Source: Cornus controversa (lineage: Eukaryota; Streptophyta; Magnoliopsida; Cornales; Cornaceae). Taken from it: a stretch of DNA of 64,000 bases. A model generated the notes under the pieces. The model worked only from the letters and a program-made list of their open reading frames with translations, was not told the origin of the DNA and made no database searches. The DNA lies in contig CM048845.1 in assembly GCA_026545225.1 (NCBI GenBank), positions 56,396,033 to 56,460,032 on the forward strand, written 5' to 3'. Position numbers and translations under genes: made by a program. This document shows, one piece after another, positions 45,701 to 58,800 of the stretch (its first letter is position 1; each line of letters opens with the position of its first letter).

Positions 45701-48700
45701 CGTCACTAATAATCCAGTTATTTGTGGCGGTCAAAACCATCACAAATACACACCTTTTTGGTGACTATAAAACGTGAGCATCACAAATGACCTCCAGTTA
45801 TTTGTGACGGTCAAAACCGTCACTAATACACCACTTTTTTTTGTGACGGAGTATTAGTGATAGTTTCTGACCATCACTAATAATCCACTTATTTGTGACG
45901 GTCAAAACCGTCACAAATACACACCTTTTTGGTGACTGTAAAACTTGAGCATCACTAATGACCTTTCGAGACGGCAGTTTTTGTGACGGTCCGATTTGTG
46001 CATTGGAGATAGTTTTAGGATTTTTAGTAACAGATTTATTTGTCCCAAAATCCTTTATTTCTTGTAGTGATCCACCACCATGGTTCTAGTTTCTCAGTAG
46101 CCCCGATCAACAACAACCCCAAAGACGTCAGAGTCAGCCCCAACACCAACACCCCATTCAGCACCAACACCACCTTAATTTTTGATTTTCTTTTGTAGGT
46201 TTTATTTTGTTCTATCTTGGATCTATATTTTTCAATACGTGCTTCTTTTATTTCAAGACAAATTGTTTTTGTTTATGTTCTATTTTGGTATCTTGGATAT
46301 TGAACTAGCTTGTACTAACTTATTGGTTTTATTTACAAAAAAGTCCGAATTAGGTATAGTTATATAATTTATACAATATTTATTTAATATTGTAATATAT
46401 ATAATTTATTTTTAATTTTGGATGTTAATATATTTTTTATATTGTTATTAGCTTGAGAAATGTAAATTAACAAATCAAGCAAATTATAAAAACAAAAATT
46501 ATGCAAAATATATAAATTAAAAAAATTTATTTGTAGTATTAGGGAATGTCTAAATGTTGATATTAGGTATAGGACATACCGTCACTAAAATGCATGCGTA
46601 TTAGTGACAGTTACTGACTGTCACTAATAGTCCAGTTATTAGTGACGGTAAAAACCGTGACTTATACATCACTTTTTTTTGAAGGCATATTAGTAACAGT
46701 CCTGACCGTCACTAATAGTCCAGTTATTAGTGATGGTCACTAGTACACCACCTTTTTGTGACGGTAAGATTGAACGTCACTAACGACCTTCGCGACGTTT
46801 CTTTTTGTGACAGTGCAATTTGAGCATTTGCGACAATTTTAGGATTTTTATTGACGAATTTGACTGTCCCTAAAGCCCTAATTTCGTGTAGTGATCCACC
46901 ATCATAGTTCAAGTTTTCTCAGTAGCCCCAATCAACAACAACACCAAAGATATCATAGTCAGCCCCAACACTAACAGCCCATTCAGCACCAACACCACCT
47001 TAATTCTGAATTTGCTTTTGTAGGTTTTATTTTGTTATATCTTATATCAATATTGTTCAATGCATACTTGTTTTATTTCAAGACAAATTTATTTGGTTTA
47101 TGTTCTATTTTGTTATCTTGGATATTTTATTTATAAAAAAGTCCTAATTAGGTATTGTTATGTAATTTATGCAATATTTATTTAATATGGTGATATATAT
47201 AATTTATTTTGAATTTTGATATTAATATATTTTTATATTGTTATTAGTTTAAGTAATGTAAATTAACAAATCAAGCAAATTATAAAAATAGAAATTAAGC
47301 AAAATATATAAACTAAAAAAATTTATTTGTAGTATTAGGGACAGTCTAAATGTAGGTATTACGGATAGGACATTCCGTCACTCATACGCATTCGGATTAG
47401 TGATAGTTACTGCCAGTCACTAATAGTCCAGTTATTAGTGACGGTCAAAACTGTCACTAATACACCACTTTTTTGGGACAGAGTATTAGTGATAGTTCCT
47501 AACTATCACTAATAGTTCAGTTATTAGTGACGGTCACTAGTATACCACTTTTTTGTGACGGTAAAACTTGAGCTTCACTAATGACCTTTCGCAACGCCAC
47601 TTTATTTTTACGGTCCGATTTGAGCATTAGTGACAGTTTTAAGATTTTTAGTGACGGATTTAACTTTCCCTCAAGCCCTGAGATCTTGTAGTGATCCACC
47701 ACCATGGTTCCAGTTTTCTCAGCAGCTCTAATCAACACTAACACCAAAGACATCAGAGTCAGCCCCAACACCAACACCCCATTCAGCACCAACACCACCT
47801 TAATTCTATATTTGCTTTTGTAGGTTTTATTTTGTTCTATCTTGGATCTATATTGTTCAATGCATGCTTGTTTTATTTCAAGAACAATTTATTCAGTTTA
47901 TGTTTTATTTTGTTATCTTGGATGTTGAACTAGCTTGTACTAACTTATTGGTTTTATTTATAAAAAAAGTCCTAATTAGGTATTGTAACGGAATTTATGC
48001 AATATTTATTTAATATTGTCGTATATATAATTTATTTTGAATTTTGATATTAATATATATTTTTATATATTTTTTTCCTGAATGGGTTGTTGTATATTAT
48101 AAACATAACTCAAAAGAGTACAAGTCATTACCTTAAGAAATATAAATTAACAAATCAAGGAAATTATTAAAACAGAAATTAAGCGAAATATATAAATTAA
48201 AAAATTTATTTGTAGTGTTAGGGACAATCTAAATGTAGGCCTTTGGGATAGGACATACTGTCACTAATACGTATGCGTATTACTGACAGTTACTGATCGT
48301 CACTAATAGTCCAGTTACTAGTGACGGTCAAAACCGTAACTAATACACCACTTTTTTGTGATGGAGTATAAGTGACAGTGTCTGACCGTCACTAATAATC
48401 TAGTTATTTGTGACGGTCAAAAATGTCACAAATACACACATTTTTGTGATAGTAAAAGTTGAGCATCACTAGTGACCTTTCGCGATGCTAGTTTTTGTGA
48501 CGGTTCGATTTGTGCATTAGCGACAATTTTAGGATTTTTAGTGACGGATTTAACTATCCCAAAAGCCCTGATTTCTTGTAGTGATCCACCACCATGGTTC
48601 TATTTTTCTGAGCAGCCCCGATCAACACCAACCCTAAAGACATCAGAGTCAGCCCCAACACCAACACCCCGATCAACACCAACACCACCTTAATTCTGGA

Positions 48701-49499
48701 TTTTGTTTTGTAGGTTTTATTTTGTTCCAACTTAGATCTATATTGTTCAATATGCTTATTTTATTTCATGACAAATTGTTTTTTGTTTATGTTCTATTTT
48801 GTTATCTTGGATGTTGAACTAGGTTGTACTAAGTTATTGGTTTTATTTATAAAAAAGTCCTAATTAGGTATTGTAACGTAATTTATGCAATACTTATTTA
48901 ATATTGTCTTATATATAATTTATTTTGAATTTTGATGTTAATATATTTTTTATATTGTTATTAGCTTAAGAAATATAAATTAACAAATTAAGCAAATTAT
49001 TAAAATAGAAATTAAGCAAAATATATAAATTAAAAAAATTTATTTGTAGTATTAGGGACAGTCTAAATGTAAGTCTTTGGGACAGGACATTCCATCACTA
49101 ATACGCATGCATATTGTTGACAGTTACTGACCGTCACTTATAGTCCAGTTATTAGTGACGGTCAAACCCGTCACTAATACACCGCTTTTTTGTGACAGAG
49201 TATTAGTGACAGTTCTTGACCGTCACTAATAATCGAATTATTAGTGATAGTGAAAATCGTCACAAATACACCTTTTTTTGTGACGGTAAAACTTGAGCAT
49301 CACTAATGACCTATCGTGATGCCACTTTTTGTGACGGTTTGATTTGTGCATTAACGATAGTTTTAGGATTTTTAGTGATGGATTTAGCTATCCCAAAAGT
49401 CCTGATTTCTTGTAGTGATCCACCACCATGGTTTTAGTTTTCTCAACAGCCCTAATCAACACCAACCCCAAAGACATCAGAGTTTGCCCCAAGACCAAC

Positions 49500-50133
49500 T
49501 GATGCAGGAGCATCCGAGTCAGATGATGCTGAGCTATCAGACGACACGTTGATAGCACTGAGATACCTTGAGTTGGCAGATCAGTGCAAAAATGGCAGGA
49601 AATCTTGACCTTGTCCCTAATTAGGGTAATTTTGGATGCGCTTCGGTATTTGGCCATTCCTTTGGCTACGGGTATCAGAATCGCCTTTATGACCACAATT
49701 CGAAAAGCTTGTTTCAGCACGCACGTCATGGACACCTAGCTATGCTGGGTGTGTATTTTTTCGAGGCCAAAATCCACTGTTTTCGCCTCCAAATCCCCAA
49801 TTTTAGTTATTTCTTTCTTTTTTTAATAATATATATTTTGTTGATTAGGAAGAGATTCTGGGCTTGATTTGGGCCAGATTTTTGGCAATTTGCTTCTTTT
49901 ATTTCGTATTTTATTTTGGCATGATTTTTGAAATCCTGCTATTTTTGGTAATGTTGACGAATTTCAGCTATATAGTCCGGCTTGTGGGCTGATTCTGAAA
50001 TACTTTGATTTTGAATAATAATTTGAATAGCAGAGGCTTTTCTTTGAGTTTTTTGGGCAATTCTGGTGCATTCTTTCTGTTTATTTTCTGTTGCCATTAG
50101 CCTATGGAATACTCACTATTCTGTCCGATGTCA
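49500..50133 (+). repeat. 5' LTR of CRM-like chromovirus
   Basis: Starts TGATGCAGGAGCATCCGAGT and ends CCGATGTCA, 634 bp. The first 330 bp match the 3' LTR at 63670-64000 base for base with roughly 10 percent differences, so insertion is not recent. Confidence 0.8.
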
Positions 50134-50135
50134 GT

Positions 50136-50149
50136 TAGTATCAAAGCTT
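50136..50149 (+). promoter_or_regulatory. Primer binding site (initiator tRNA-Met type)
   Basis: TAGTATCAAAGCTT lies 2 bp after the LTR. The usual plant site is TGGTATCAGAGC, so two or three bases are mutated. Confidence 0.6.
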
Positions 50150-50183
50150 CAGCATCTTCCTGGGTGAGATTTCATCAGTTTAC

Positions 50184-51110
50184 ATGGCTGGTGGTCGTAG
50201 TCATCATGGGCAGGTTTAGAATGAGGAAGTCCCACACCATGATCGTAGTGTTCAGGATTTGATGATTGAGGATTTACAGAGGCAAGTTACAGAGTTAACC
50301 CAGCGTCTAACGGCATAGACTGTCAGTGACCGTGAGATGAAAGATCGCAAATTCGATTCCAGTTTCGATAACCCGTTTCACAATCGTGCTCGATTCTAGG
50401 GGCACCGTGGTTGGGAGGAACGTTATGGAGACCTCGGTTTCAGAGTGGATCTGCCCGAGTTTTTTGGTATGTTACAGGCCAAAGGATTTGTCGATTGGAT
50501 GAACGAAGTGAAACGTATCTTTGAATATAAGGAAGTCCTAGATCGTGTCAAGGTGAAACTGGTCGCCATCAAACTCAAAGGCAGAGCCTTTGCATGGTGG
50601 GAGCAGTTGAGGTGATCATGAGACAGGCAGGGCAAGACCAAGATCACTGATTGGGAGAAGATGAAGAAGAAGATGAAGGGTCACTTCCTTCGTTTTGGCT
50701 ACATTCAAACCTTGTTTCAGCGACTTCATTCGTTGAGGCAAGGCATGAGATCGGTTAAAGATTACACGGAGGAGTTTTATCAATTGATAGCCCAAAATGA
50801 TTTATCTGAGACGGAAGAGCAGATGGTGGCACGGTATTTGGGAAGATTGCGGCAGCCCCTGCAAGATGTCCTCAGCCTTCACTCACTTTGGACTATTTCT
50901 GAAGCATACCAACGCACACTTGCTATGGAAAAATAGCAGAATCAGAGGCCAGTGATCAGGAGCCATCAAAGCAACCGGCCAGTTTGCCCTCAAGAATCCC
51001 GTCCTGTCTAGCAGCCACCGCAGGGTAATTCTCACTCGAACATTAGATGTTTCAGATGTGGTGAATAGGGACACAGAGTGAATGAATGCAGGAAGCCTGC
51101 TAGTCAGAAG
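50184..51110 (+). pseudogene. Gag of CRM-like chromovirus
   Basis: From ATG 50184 the frame has early stops. Recognisable parts are LPEFFGMLQAKGFVDWMNEV, LKGRAFAWWEQLR, and in 50661-50936 the retrotransposon gag domain (HSLRQGMRSVKDYTEEFYQL, ARYLGRLRQPLQDVLSL). A zinc knuckle CFRCGE-stop-GHRVNEC near 51046-51090 keeps the CCHC spacing, but a stop replaces one residue. The protein would form the virus-like particle core; this copy cannot. Confidence 0.75.
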
Positions 51111-51780
51111 GGCAAAAATCTCCTGATTGAGGAAGACATAGCAGACAAAATTGAGGAGATCAGAGAGCCTATGTATGACAATGATGAAGATGGAGATGTG
51201 CTGTATGGAGATAGCCATGAGACTCTGGTAATTCATAAGAGTTTACTGACTCCCAGGGGTGATTTTGGAGATGATTGGTTGAGAACCAATATTTTTCACA
51301 CGACCTGCACAGTTGTAGATAAAGTCTGCAAGATGATCATTGACAGTGGCAGTTGTGAGAACGTAGTGTCTGAAGAGGCTGTCCAGAAATTACAATTGAA
51401 GAAAGATCGTCATCCCAACCCATACAAGTTGTCATGACTGAATAAAGGCAATGAGTTAAAAGTGGATAGGCGATGCCTAGTGTCCTTTTCGATCGGCAAG
51501 AAATATTTTGATAATGCTTTGTGTGATGTTGTGGCTATGGATGCTTATCATGTACTGTTAGGCAGGCCTTAGCAGTATGATCGCAGTTTTATTCATGATG
51601 GGCGAAAGAACACATATTCCCTTAGCATCAAGGGGAAGAAGATTGTGTTAGCTTCTCGTCGAGAAGGAACCAGTCCTACCCAGGTAGCCAAAACTACTAT
51701 CTTATTTTCTATATCCAGGTTTTTAATTGAGATTGAGCATGGAGACGTGGTATATGCTCTGCTGCCTTGTTAAAATAGTG
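51111..51780 (+). pseudogene. Protease of CRM-like chromovirus
   Basis: MIIDSGSCENVVS holds the DSG active site, followed by HPNPYKLS, a stop, then LVSFSIGKKYFDNALCDVVA and AYHVLLGRP and YDRSFIHDGRKNTYS. Two in-frame stops replace expected residues (after YKLS and GRP). The family match is strong. Confidence 0.75.
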
Positions 51781-52829
51781 CAATGGACGTGAACGTGAAT
51801 CCAGATTTACCAGCAGTGGTGCAGCAGTTGCTAGCAAAGTTTTCTAACCTGATGCCAGAGGATCTTCCTCCTGGGCTACTGCCTATGAGGGATATTCAGC
51901 ATTAGATTAACCTTGTTCTGGGGTCTAGTTTGCCTAATCGACCGGCGTATCGCCTCAGTCCCAAGGAATCTGAAGAGTTGCAGTGACAGGTGGTAGAGTT
52001 GCTGGAGAGGGGCTACATCCGTGAGAGTATGAGCCCATGTGCAGTTCCTGCTCTGTTAGTGCAGAAAAAAGATGGCTCTTGGCGTATGTGTGTTGATAGC
52101 CAAGCAATCAACAGGATTTCAGTGAAGTACAAGTTTCCAATTCCCCGTCTGGAAGATATGTTAGACCAACTGTCTGATTATAAGGTTTTCTCAAAAATTG
52201 ACCTTAAAGCGGATACCACCAGATCAGAATAAGGCATGGGGATGAGTGGAAGACAGCGTTTAAGATGCAACATGGGTTGTATGAGTGGATGGTCATGCCT
52301 TTTGGGCTGTCCAATGTGCCCAGCACATTTATGAGGTTTATGCATCAGTTTCTATGACCTTTCATGGGGAAATTCGTCGTAGTTTACTTCGATGACATCC
52401 TCATCTATAGCCTGACATGGACATCACACTTTGATCACCTCTATGCCGTCTTTGATATGTTGAGGACAGAGCACCTGTTCGTCAATCAGAAGAAGTGTTC
52501 TTTTTTCACTACTTCTGTAACTTTTTTGGGGTTTTGTGGTGTCTACTGATGGTGTTCATGTAGATCTGTCAAAGATAGACGTGGTCTTGGAGTGGTCCAA
52601 ATCAAAAACCTTGTATGATGTCCAAAGTTTCCATGGATTGGCATCTTTCTACTGTCGGTTCATCAGAAACTTCAGCACTCTGATTACTCCTGTCACAGAG
52701 TGCCTAAAGGGACGTGATTTCCATTGGTCTGAGGAGGCAGAGGCCAGTTTTCATTTGGTCAACCAGAAGATGACAGAGGCATCAATTTTGGCACTTCCTG
52801 ACTTTGAAAAGGTGTTTGAGTTAGCCTCG
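51781..52829 (+). pseudogene. Reverse transcriptase of CRM-like chromovirus, cut by array B
   Basis: [35 protein letters not shown] and VFSKIDLKA (51990-52232), VVYFDDILIYS with the catalytic DD (52364-52549) and FHGLASFYCRFIRNFSTLI through ILALPDFEKVFEL (52536-52829). A frameshift after the KIDL motif and stops interrupt it. The expected continuation ACDAS is missing; instead the CACTA repeat starts at a shared GAGTTAGCC. Confidence 0.85.
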
Positions 52830-55800
52830 AAACCAACACCCCATTCAGCACCAACACCACCTTAATTCTGGATTTTCTTTTGTAGGTTTTATTTTGTTCT
52901 ATCTTGGATCTATATTGTTCAATGCATGCTTATTTTATTTCAAGACATATTTATTTGGTTTATGTTCTATTTTGTTATCTTGGATGTTGAACTAGCTTGT
53001 ACTAACTTATTGCTTTTATTTATAAAATAAAGTCCTAATTAGGTATTGTAAAGTAATTTTTGTAGTATTAGGGACACACTAAATGTAGGTCTTTGGGACA
53101 CGACACACCGTCACTAATATGCATCCGTATTAGTGACAGTTACGGACCGTCACTAATTGTCCACTTATTTGTGACGGTCAAAACCGTCACTAATACACCA
53201 ATTTTTTTTGACGGTAAAACATGAGCGTCTCTAATGACCTTTTGCGACGCCACTTTTTTTGACGGTCCGATTTGAGCATTAGCGACAATTTTAAGATTTT
53301 AAGTGACTGATTTGACAGTCGCTCAAGCCCTGATTCTTGTAGTGATCTGCCTCTATGGTTCTTGTTTTCCCAACAGCCCCAATCAACACCAACACCAAAG
53401 ACATCAGAGTCAGCCCCAACACCAACACCACCTGAATTCTAGATTTGCTTTTGTAAGTTTTATTTTGTTCTATCTTGGATCTATATTGTTCAATGCATGC
53501 TTGTTTTATTTGAAGAATTTTTTTTTTGGTTTATGTTCTATTTCGTTATCTAGGATCTTGAACTAGCTTATACTAATTTGTTGGTTTTATTTATAAAAAA
53601 AGTCCTAATTAGGTATTGTAATGTAATTTATGCAATATTTATTTAATATTGTCATATATATAATTTATTTTGAATTTTGATGTTAATATATTTTTTATAT
53701 TGTTATAAGCTTAAGAAATTTAAATTAACAAATTAAGCAAATTATTAAAACAGAAATTAAGCGAAATATATAAATTAAAAAAAATTATTTGTAGTATTAG
53801 GGACTGTCTAAATGTAGGTCTTCGGGATAGGACATACCGTCACTAATATGCGTGCGTAATGTTGATAGTTACTAACCGTCATTTATAGTCCAGTTATTAG
53901 TGACGGTCAAACCCATCACTAATAGACCACTTTTTTGTGATAGAGTATTAGTGACAGTTCCTTACCGTCGCTAATAGTCCAGTTATTAGTGACGGTGAAA
54001 ATTGTCACAAATACACACCTTTTTTTGTGATGGTAAAACTTGAGTATCACTAATGACCTTTCGCTACGCAACTTTCTGTGACGGTCCTATTTTTGCATTG
54101 GCGACAGTTTTAAGATTTTTGTGACGGATTTAGTTGTCCCAAAAGCCCTGATTTCTTGTAGTGATCCACCACCATGGTTCTAGTTTTCTTAGTAGCCCCA
54201 ATCAACATCAACCCCAAAGACATCAGAGTCAACCCCAAGACCAACACCCCATTCAGCACCAACACCACCTTAATTATGGATTTGCTTTTGTAGGTTTTAT
54301 TTTGTTCTTTCTTGGATCCATATTGTTCAATGCAAGCTTTTTTATTTCAAGACAAATTTATTTGCTTTATGTTTTATTTTGTTATATTGGATGTTGAACC
54401 AGCTTGTACTAACTTACTGGTTTCATTTCTAAAAAAAGCCCAAATTGGGTATTGTAACGTAATTTATGCAATATTTATTTAATGTTGTCAAATATATAAT
54501 TTATTTTGAATTTTGATGTTAATATATTTTTTATATTGTTATTAGCTTAAGAAATGTAAATTAACAAATCAAGCAAATTATTAAAACAGAAATTAAGCAA
54601 AATATGTAAATTAATAATATTTATTTGTAGTATTTGGAATAGTTTAAATGTAGGTGTTTGGGACAGGGCATACTGTCACTAATACGCATGCGTATTAGTG
54701 ATAGTTACTAACCGTCACTAATAGTCTACTTATTAGTGACGGTCAAAACCATCACTAATACACCACTAATACTAGAGTATTAGTGACAGTTCCTGACCGT
54801 CACTAATAATCCAGCTATCACTTTTTTTATGACGGTAAAACTTGAGCATCACTAATGACCTTTCACGACGCCACTTTTTGTGATGGTTCGATTTGTGCAT
54901 TAGCGACAGTTTTAGGATTTTTAGTGATGGATTTAACTGTCCCAAAACCCTTGATTTCTTCTAGTGATCCACAACCATGGTTCTGGTTTTCTCAGGAGCC
55001 CCAATCAATCCCAACCCTAAAGACATTAGAGTTAGCCCCAAAACCAACACCCCATTTAGCACCAACCCCACCTTCATTCTGGATTTTCTTTTGTAGGTTT
55101 TATTTTGTTCTATCTTGGATCTATATTCGTCAATGCATGCTTGTTTTATTTCAAGACATATTTATTTGGTTAATGTTCTATTTTGTTATCTTGGATGTTG
55201 AACTTATTGGTTTTATTTTTAAAAAAGTTCCTAATTAGGTATTGTAACGTAATTTTTGTAGTATTAGGGACACACTAAATCTAGGTCTTTGGGACATGAC
55301 ATACCGTCACTAATTCGCATCCGTATTAGTGACAGTTACTGACCTTCAGTAATAGTCCAATTATTAGTGACGGTCAAAACCATCACTAATACACCAATTT
55401 TTTGTGACGGTAAAACTTGAGCGTCACTAATGACCTTTTGCAATGCCACTTTTTTTGACGGTCCGATTTGAGCATTAGCGACAGTTTTACAATTTTTAGT
55501 GTTTGATTTGACAGTTGCTCAAGCCCTGATTTCTTGTAGTGATCCGCCACCATGGTTCCAGTTTTCTCAGCAGCCCCAATTAACACCAACACCAACACCA
55601 AAGACATCAGAGTCAGCTCCAACACCAACACCACATTAAGCACCAACACCACCTGAATTCTAGATTTGCTTTTGTAGGTTTTATTTTGGTCTATCTTGGA
55701 TCTATATTGTTCAATGCATGGTTGTTTTATTTAAAGAAATTTATGTTTGGTTTATATTCTATTTTGTTTTCTTGGATGTTCGACTGGCTTGTACTAACTT

Positions 55801-58800
55801 TTGGTTTTATTTATAAAAAAAAGTCCTAATTAGGTATTGTAACGTAATTTATGATATATTTTTTTAACATTGTCATATATATAATTTATCTTGAATTTTG
55901 ATTTTAATATATTTTTTAAATTGTTATTAGCTTAAGAAATGTAAATTAACAAATCAAGCAAATTATTAAAACAGAAATTAAGCAAAATATATAAATTAAA
56001 AAAATTTATTTGTAGTATTAGGGACAACCTAAATGTAGGTCTTTGGGATAGGACATACCGTCACTAATACGCAAGAGAATTAAAGACAGTTGCTGTCCGT
56101 CACTAATAGTCCAGTTATTAGTGATGGTCAAAACCGTCACTAATACACTAGTTTTTGTGACAGAGTATTAGTGACAGTTCCAGTCTGTCACTAATAATCC
56201 AGCTACTGGTGACGGTCAAAACCGTCACAAATACACACCTTTTTTGTGACAGTAAAACTTGAGCATCACCAATGACCTTTCGCGACACCACTTTTTTTGG
56301 CTGTCCGATTTGAGTATTAGCGACAGTTTTAAAATTTTTAGTGACGGATTTGACAGTCGCTCAAGCCCTGATTTCTAGTAGTGATCCGCTACCATGGTTC
56401 CAGTTTTCTCAAAAACCCCAATCAACACTAACTCTAAAGACATCAGAGTCAGCCCCAACAACACCTGAATTCTGGATTTACTTTTGTAGGTTTTATTTTG
56501 TTCTATCTTGGATCTATATTGTTCAATGCATGCTTGTTTTATTTCAAGACAAATTTTTTTGGTATATGTTCTATTTTGTTATCTTGGATGTTGAACAAGC
56601 TTGTACTAACTTATTGGATTTTTTTATAAAAGAGTCCTAATTAGGTATTGTTATCAAATTTATGCAATATTTATTTAATATTGTCATACGTATAATTTAT
56701 TTTGAATTTTGATGTTAGTATATTTTTTATATTGTTGTTAGCTTAAGAAATCTATATTAACAAATCAAGCAAATTATAAAAAGAGAAATTAAGCAAAATA
56801 TATAAATTAAAAAAATTTATTTGTAGTATTAGGGAACATCTAAATGTATGTATTATGGACAGGACATTCCGTCACTCTTACGCATTCGTATAAATGACAG
56901 TTACTCACCATCACTAAAAGTCCAGTTATTAGTGACAGTCAAAACTGTCACTAATACACCACTTTTTTGTGAAGGAGTATTAGTAACTATTACTCACCGT
57001 CAATAGTAGTCCAGTCATTAGTGATGGTCACAAATACACCACTTTTTTGTGACGGTAACACTTGAGCGTCAGTAATGACCTTTCGCGACACTACTTTTTG
57101 TGGCGAACCGATTTGAGCATTAGCGACAGTTTTAGGATTTTTAGTGACGGATTTGACTGTCACTCAAGCCCGGATTTCTTGTAGTGATCTCCCACCATGG
57201 TTCCAGTTTTCTCAGCAGCCCCAATCAACACCAATAACAAAGACATCAGAGTCAGCCCTAACTCCAAAACCCCATTCAGCACCACCAAAACCTTAATTCA
57301 GGATTTGCTTTTGTAGGTTTTATTTCGTTCTATCTTGGATCTATATTGTTCAATGCATGCTTGTTTTATTTCAAGACAAATTTATTTGGTTTATGTTCTA
57401 TTTTGTTATCTTGGATGTTGAACTAGCTTGTACTAACTTATTGGTTTTATTTATAAAAAAAAGTCCTAATTAGGTATTGTAACGTAATTTATGCAATATT
57501 TATTTTATATTGTCATATATATAAATTATTTTGAAATTTGGTGTTAATATATTTTTTATATTGTTATTAGCTTAAGAAATGTAAATTAACTAATGAAGCA
57601 AAATTTTAAAACAGAAATTATGCAAAATATATAAATTATAAATATTTATTTGTAATATTAGGGACAGTCTAAATGTAGGTCTTTGGACAGGACATGCTGT
57701 TACTAATGCGCATGCGTATTAGTGACATTTATTGACCGTCACCAATAGTCCAATTATTAGAAACGGTGAAAACCGTCACTAATACACTGCTTTTTTGTGT
57801 CGGAGTATTAGTGAAAGTCCTGACCGTCACTAATAATCTAGTTATTAGTGACGGTCAAAACTGTCACAAATACACACTTTTTTTGTGACGCTAAAACTTG
57901 AGCATCATTAATGAACTTTCGCGACGCCACTTTTTGTGACGGTCGAATTTGTGCATTAGCGACAGTTTTAGGATTTTTAGTGAAGAATTTAACTATCCCA
58001 AAAGCTCTGATTTCTTGTAGTGATCCACCACCAAGGTTCCAGTTTTCTCAGCAGCCCCAATCAACACCAACACAAAAGACATCTGAGTCAGCCCCAACAC
58101 CAACACCCCATTGAGGACCAACATAACTTCAATTCTGGATTTGCTTTTGTTGGTTTTTTTTTGTTCTATCTTGGATCTATATTGTTCAATGCATGCTTAT
58201 TTTATTTCAAGACAAATTTATTTGGTTTATGTTCTATTTTGTTATCTTGGATGTGGAACTAGCTTGTACTAACTTACTAATTTTATTAATAAAAGAAGTC
58301 CTAATTCGGTATTGTAACGTAATTTATGCAATATTTATTTAATATTGTCATATCTATAATTTATTTGAATTTTGACGTTAATATATTTTTTATATTGTAA
58401 TTAGCTTAAGAAATGCAAAACAGAAATTATGCAAAATATACAAATAAAAAAAATTATATGTAGTAATAGGGACAACCTAAATGTAGGTCTTTGGGACAGG
58501 ACATAACAACACTAATACGCTTGCGTATTAGTGACAGTTACTGACCTTCACTAATAGTCCAGTTATTAGTGACGGTCAAAACCGTCACTAATACAACACT
58601 TTTTTGTGACAGAGTATTAGTGACAGTTCCTGACCGTCACTAATAATCCAGTTATTAGTGACGGTCAAAACCGTTACAAATACACAGGTTTTTCGTGACG
58701 GTAAAACTTGAGGGTAACTAATGACCTTTCGCGACGCCACTTTTTTTGACGGTCCGATTTGAGCCTTAGCGACAGTTTTAAAATTTTTACTGACAGATTT

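Larger units (their letters stand above)
38571..49499 (+). repeat. CACTA 3'-end tandem array A
   Basis: Units run head to tail. Each begins ATCCACCACCATGGTTC, contains a Pro/Thr/Ser-rich coding end (STPTPKTSESAPTPTP), a 3' UTR, AT-rich sequence, TTAGTGACGGT subterminal repeats, and ends with a terminus whose complement is CACTACAAGAAATCAGGGC. Junctions (last base of TAGTG): 42704, 43510, 44330, 45068, 46069, 46893, 47693, 48583 and 49417. Complete units are 738-1001 bp, mostly 800-835. The first unit (38571-39221) is truncated and followed by 2.5 kb of other sequence, then a longer copy (41756-42704). The last unit (49418-49499) is cut by the LTR of the CRM-like element. No 5' CACTA terminus is seen. 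Confidence 0.85.
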
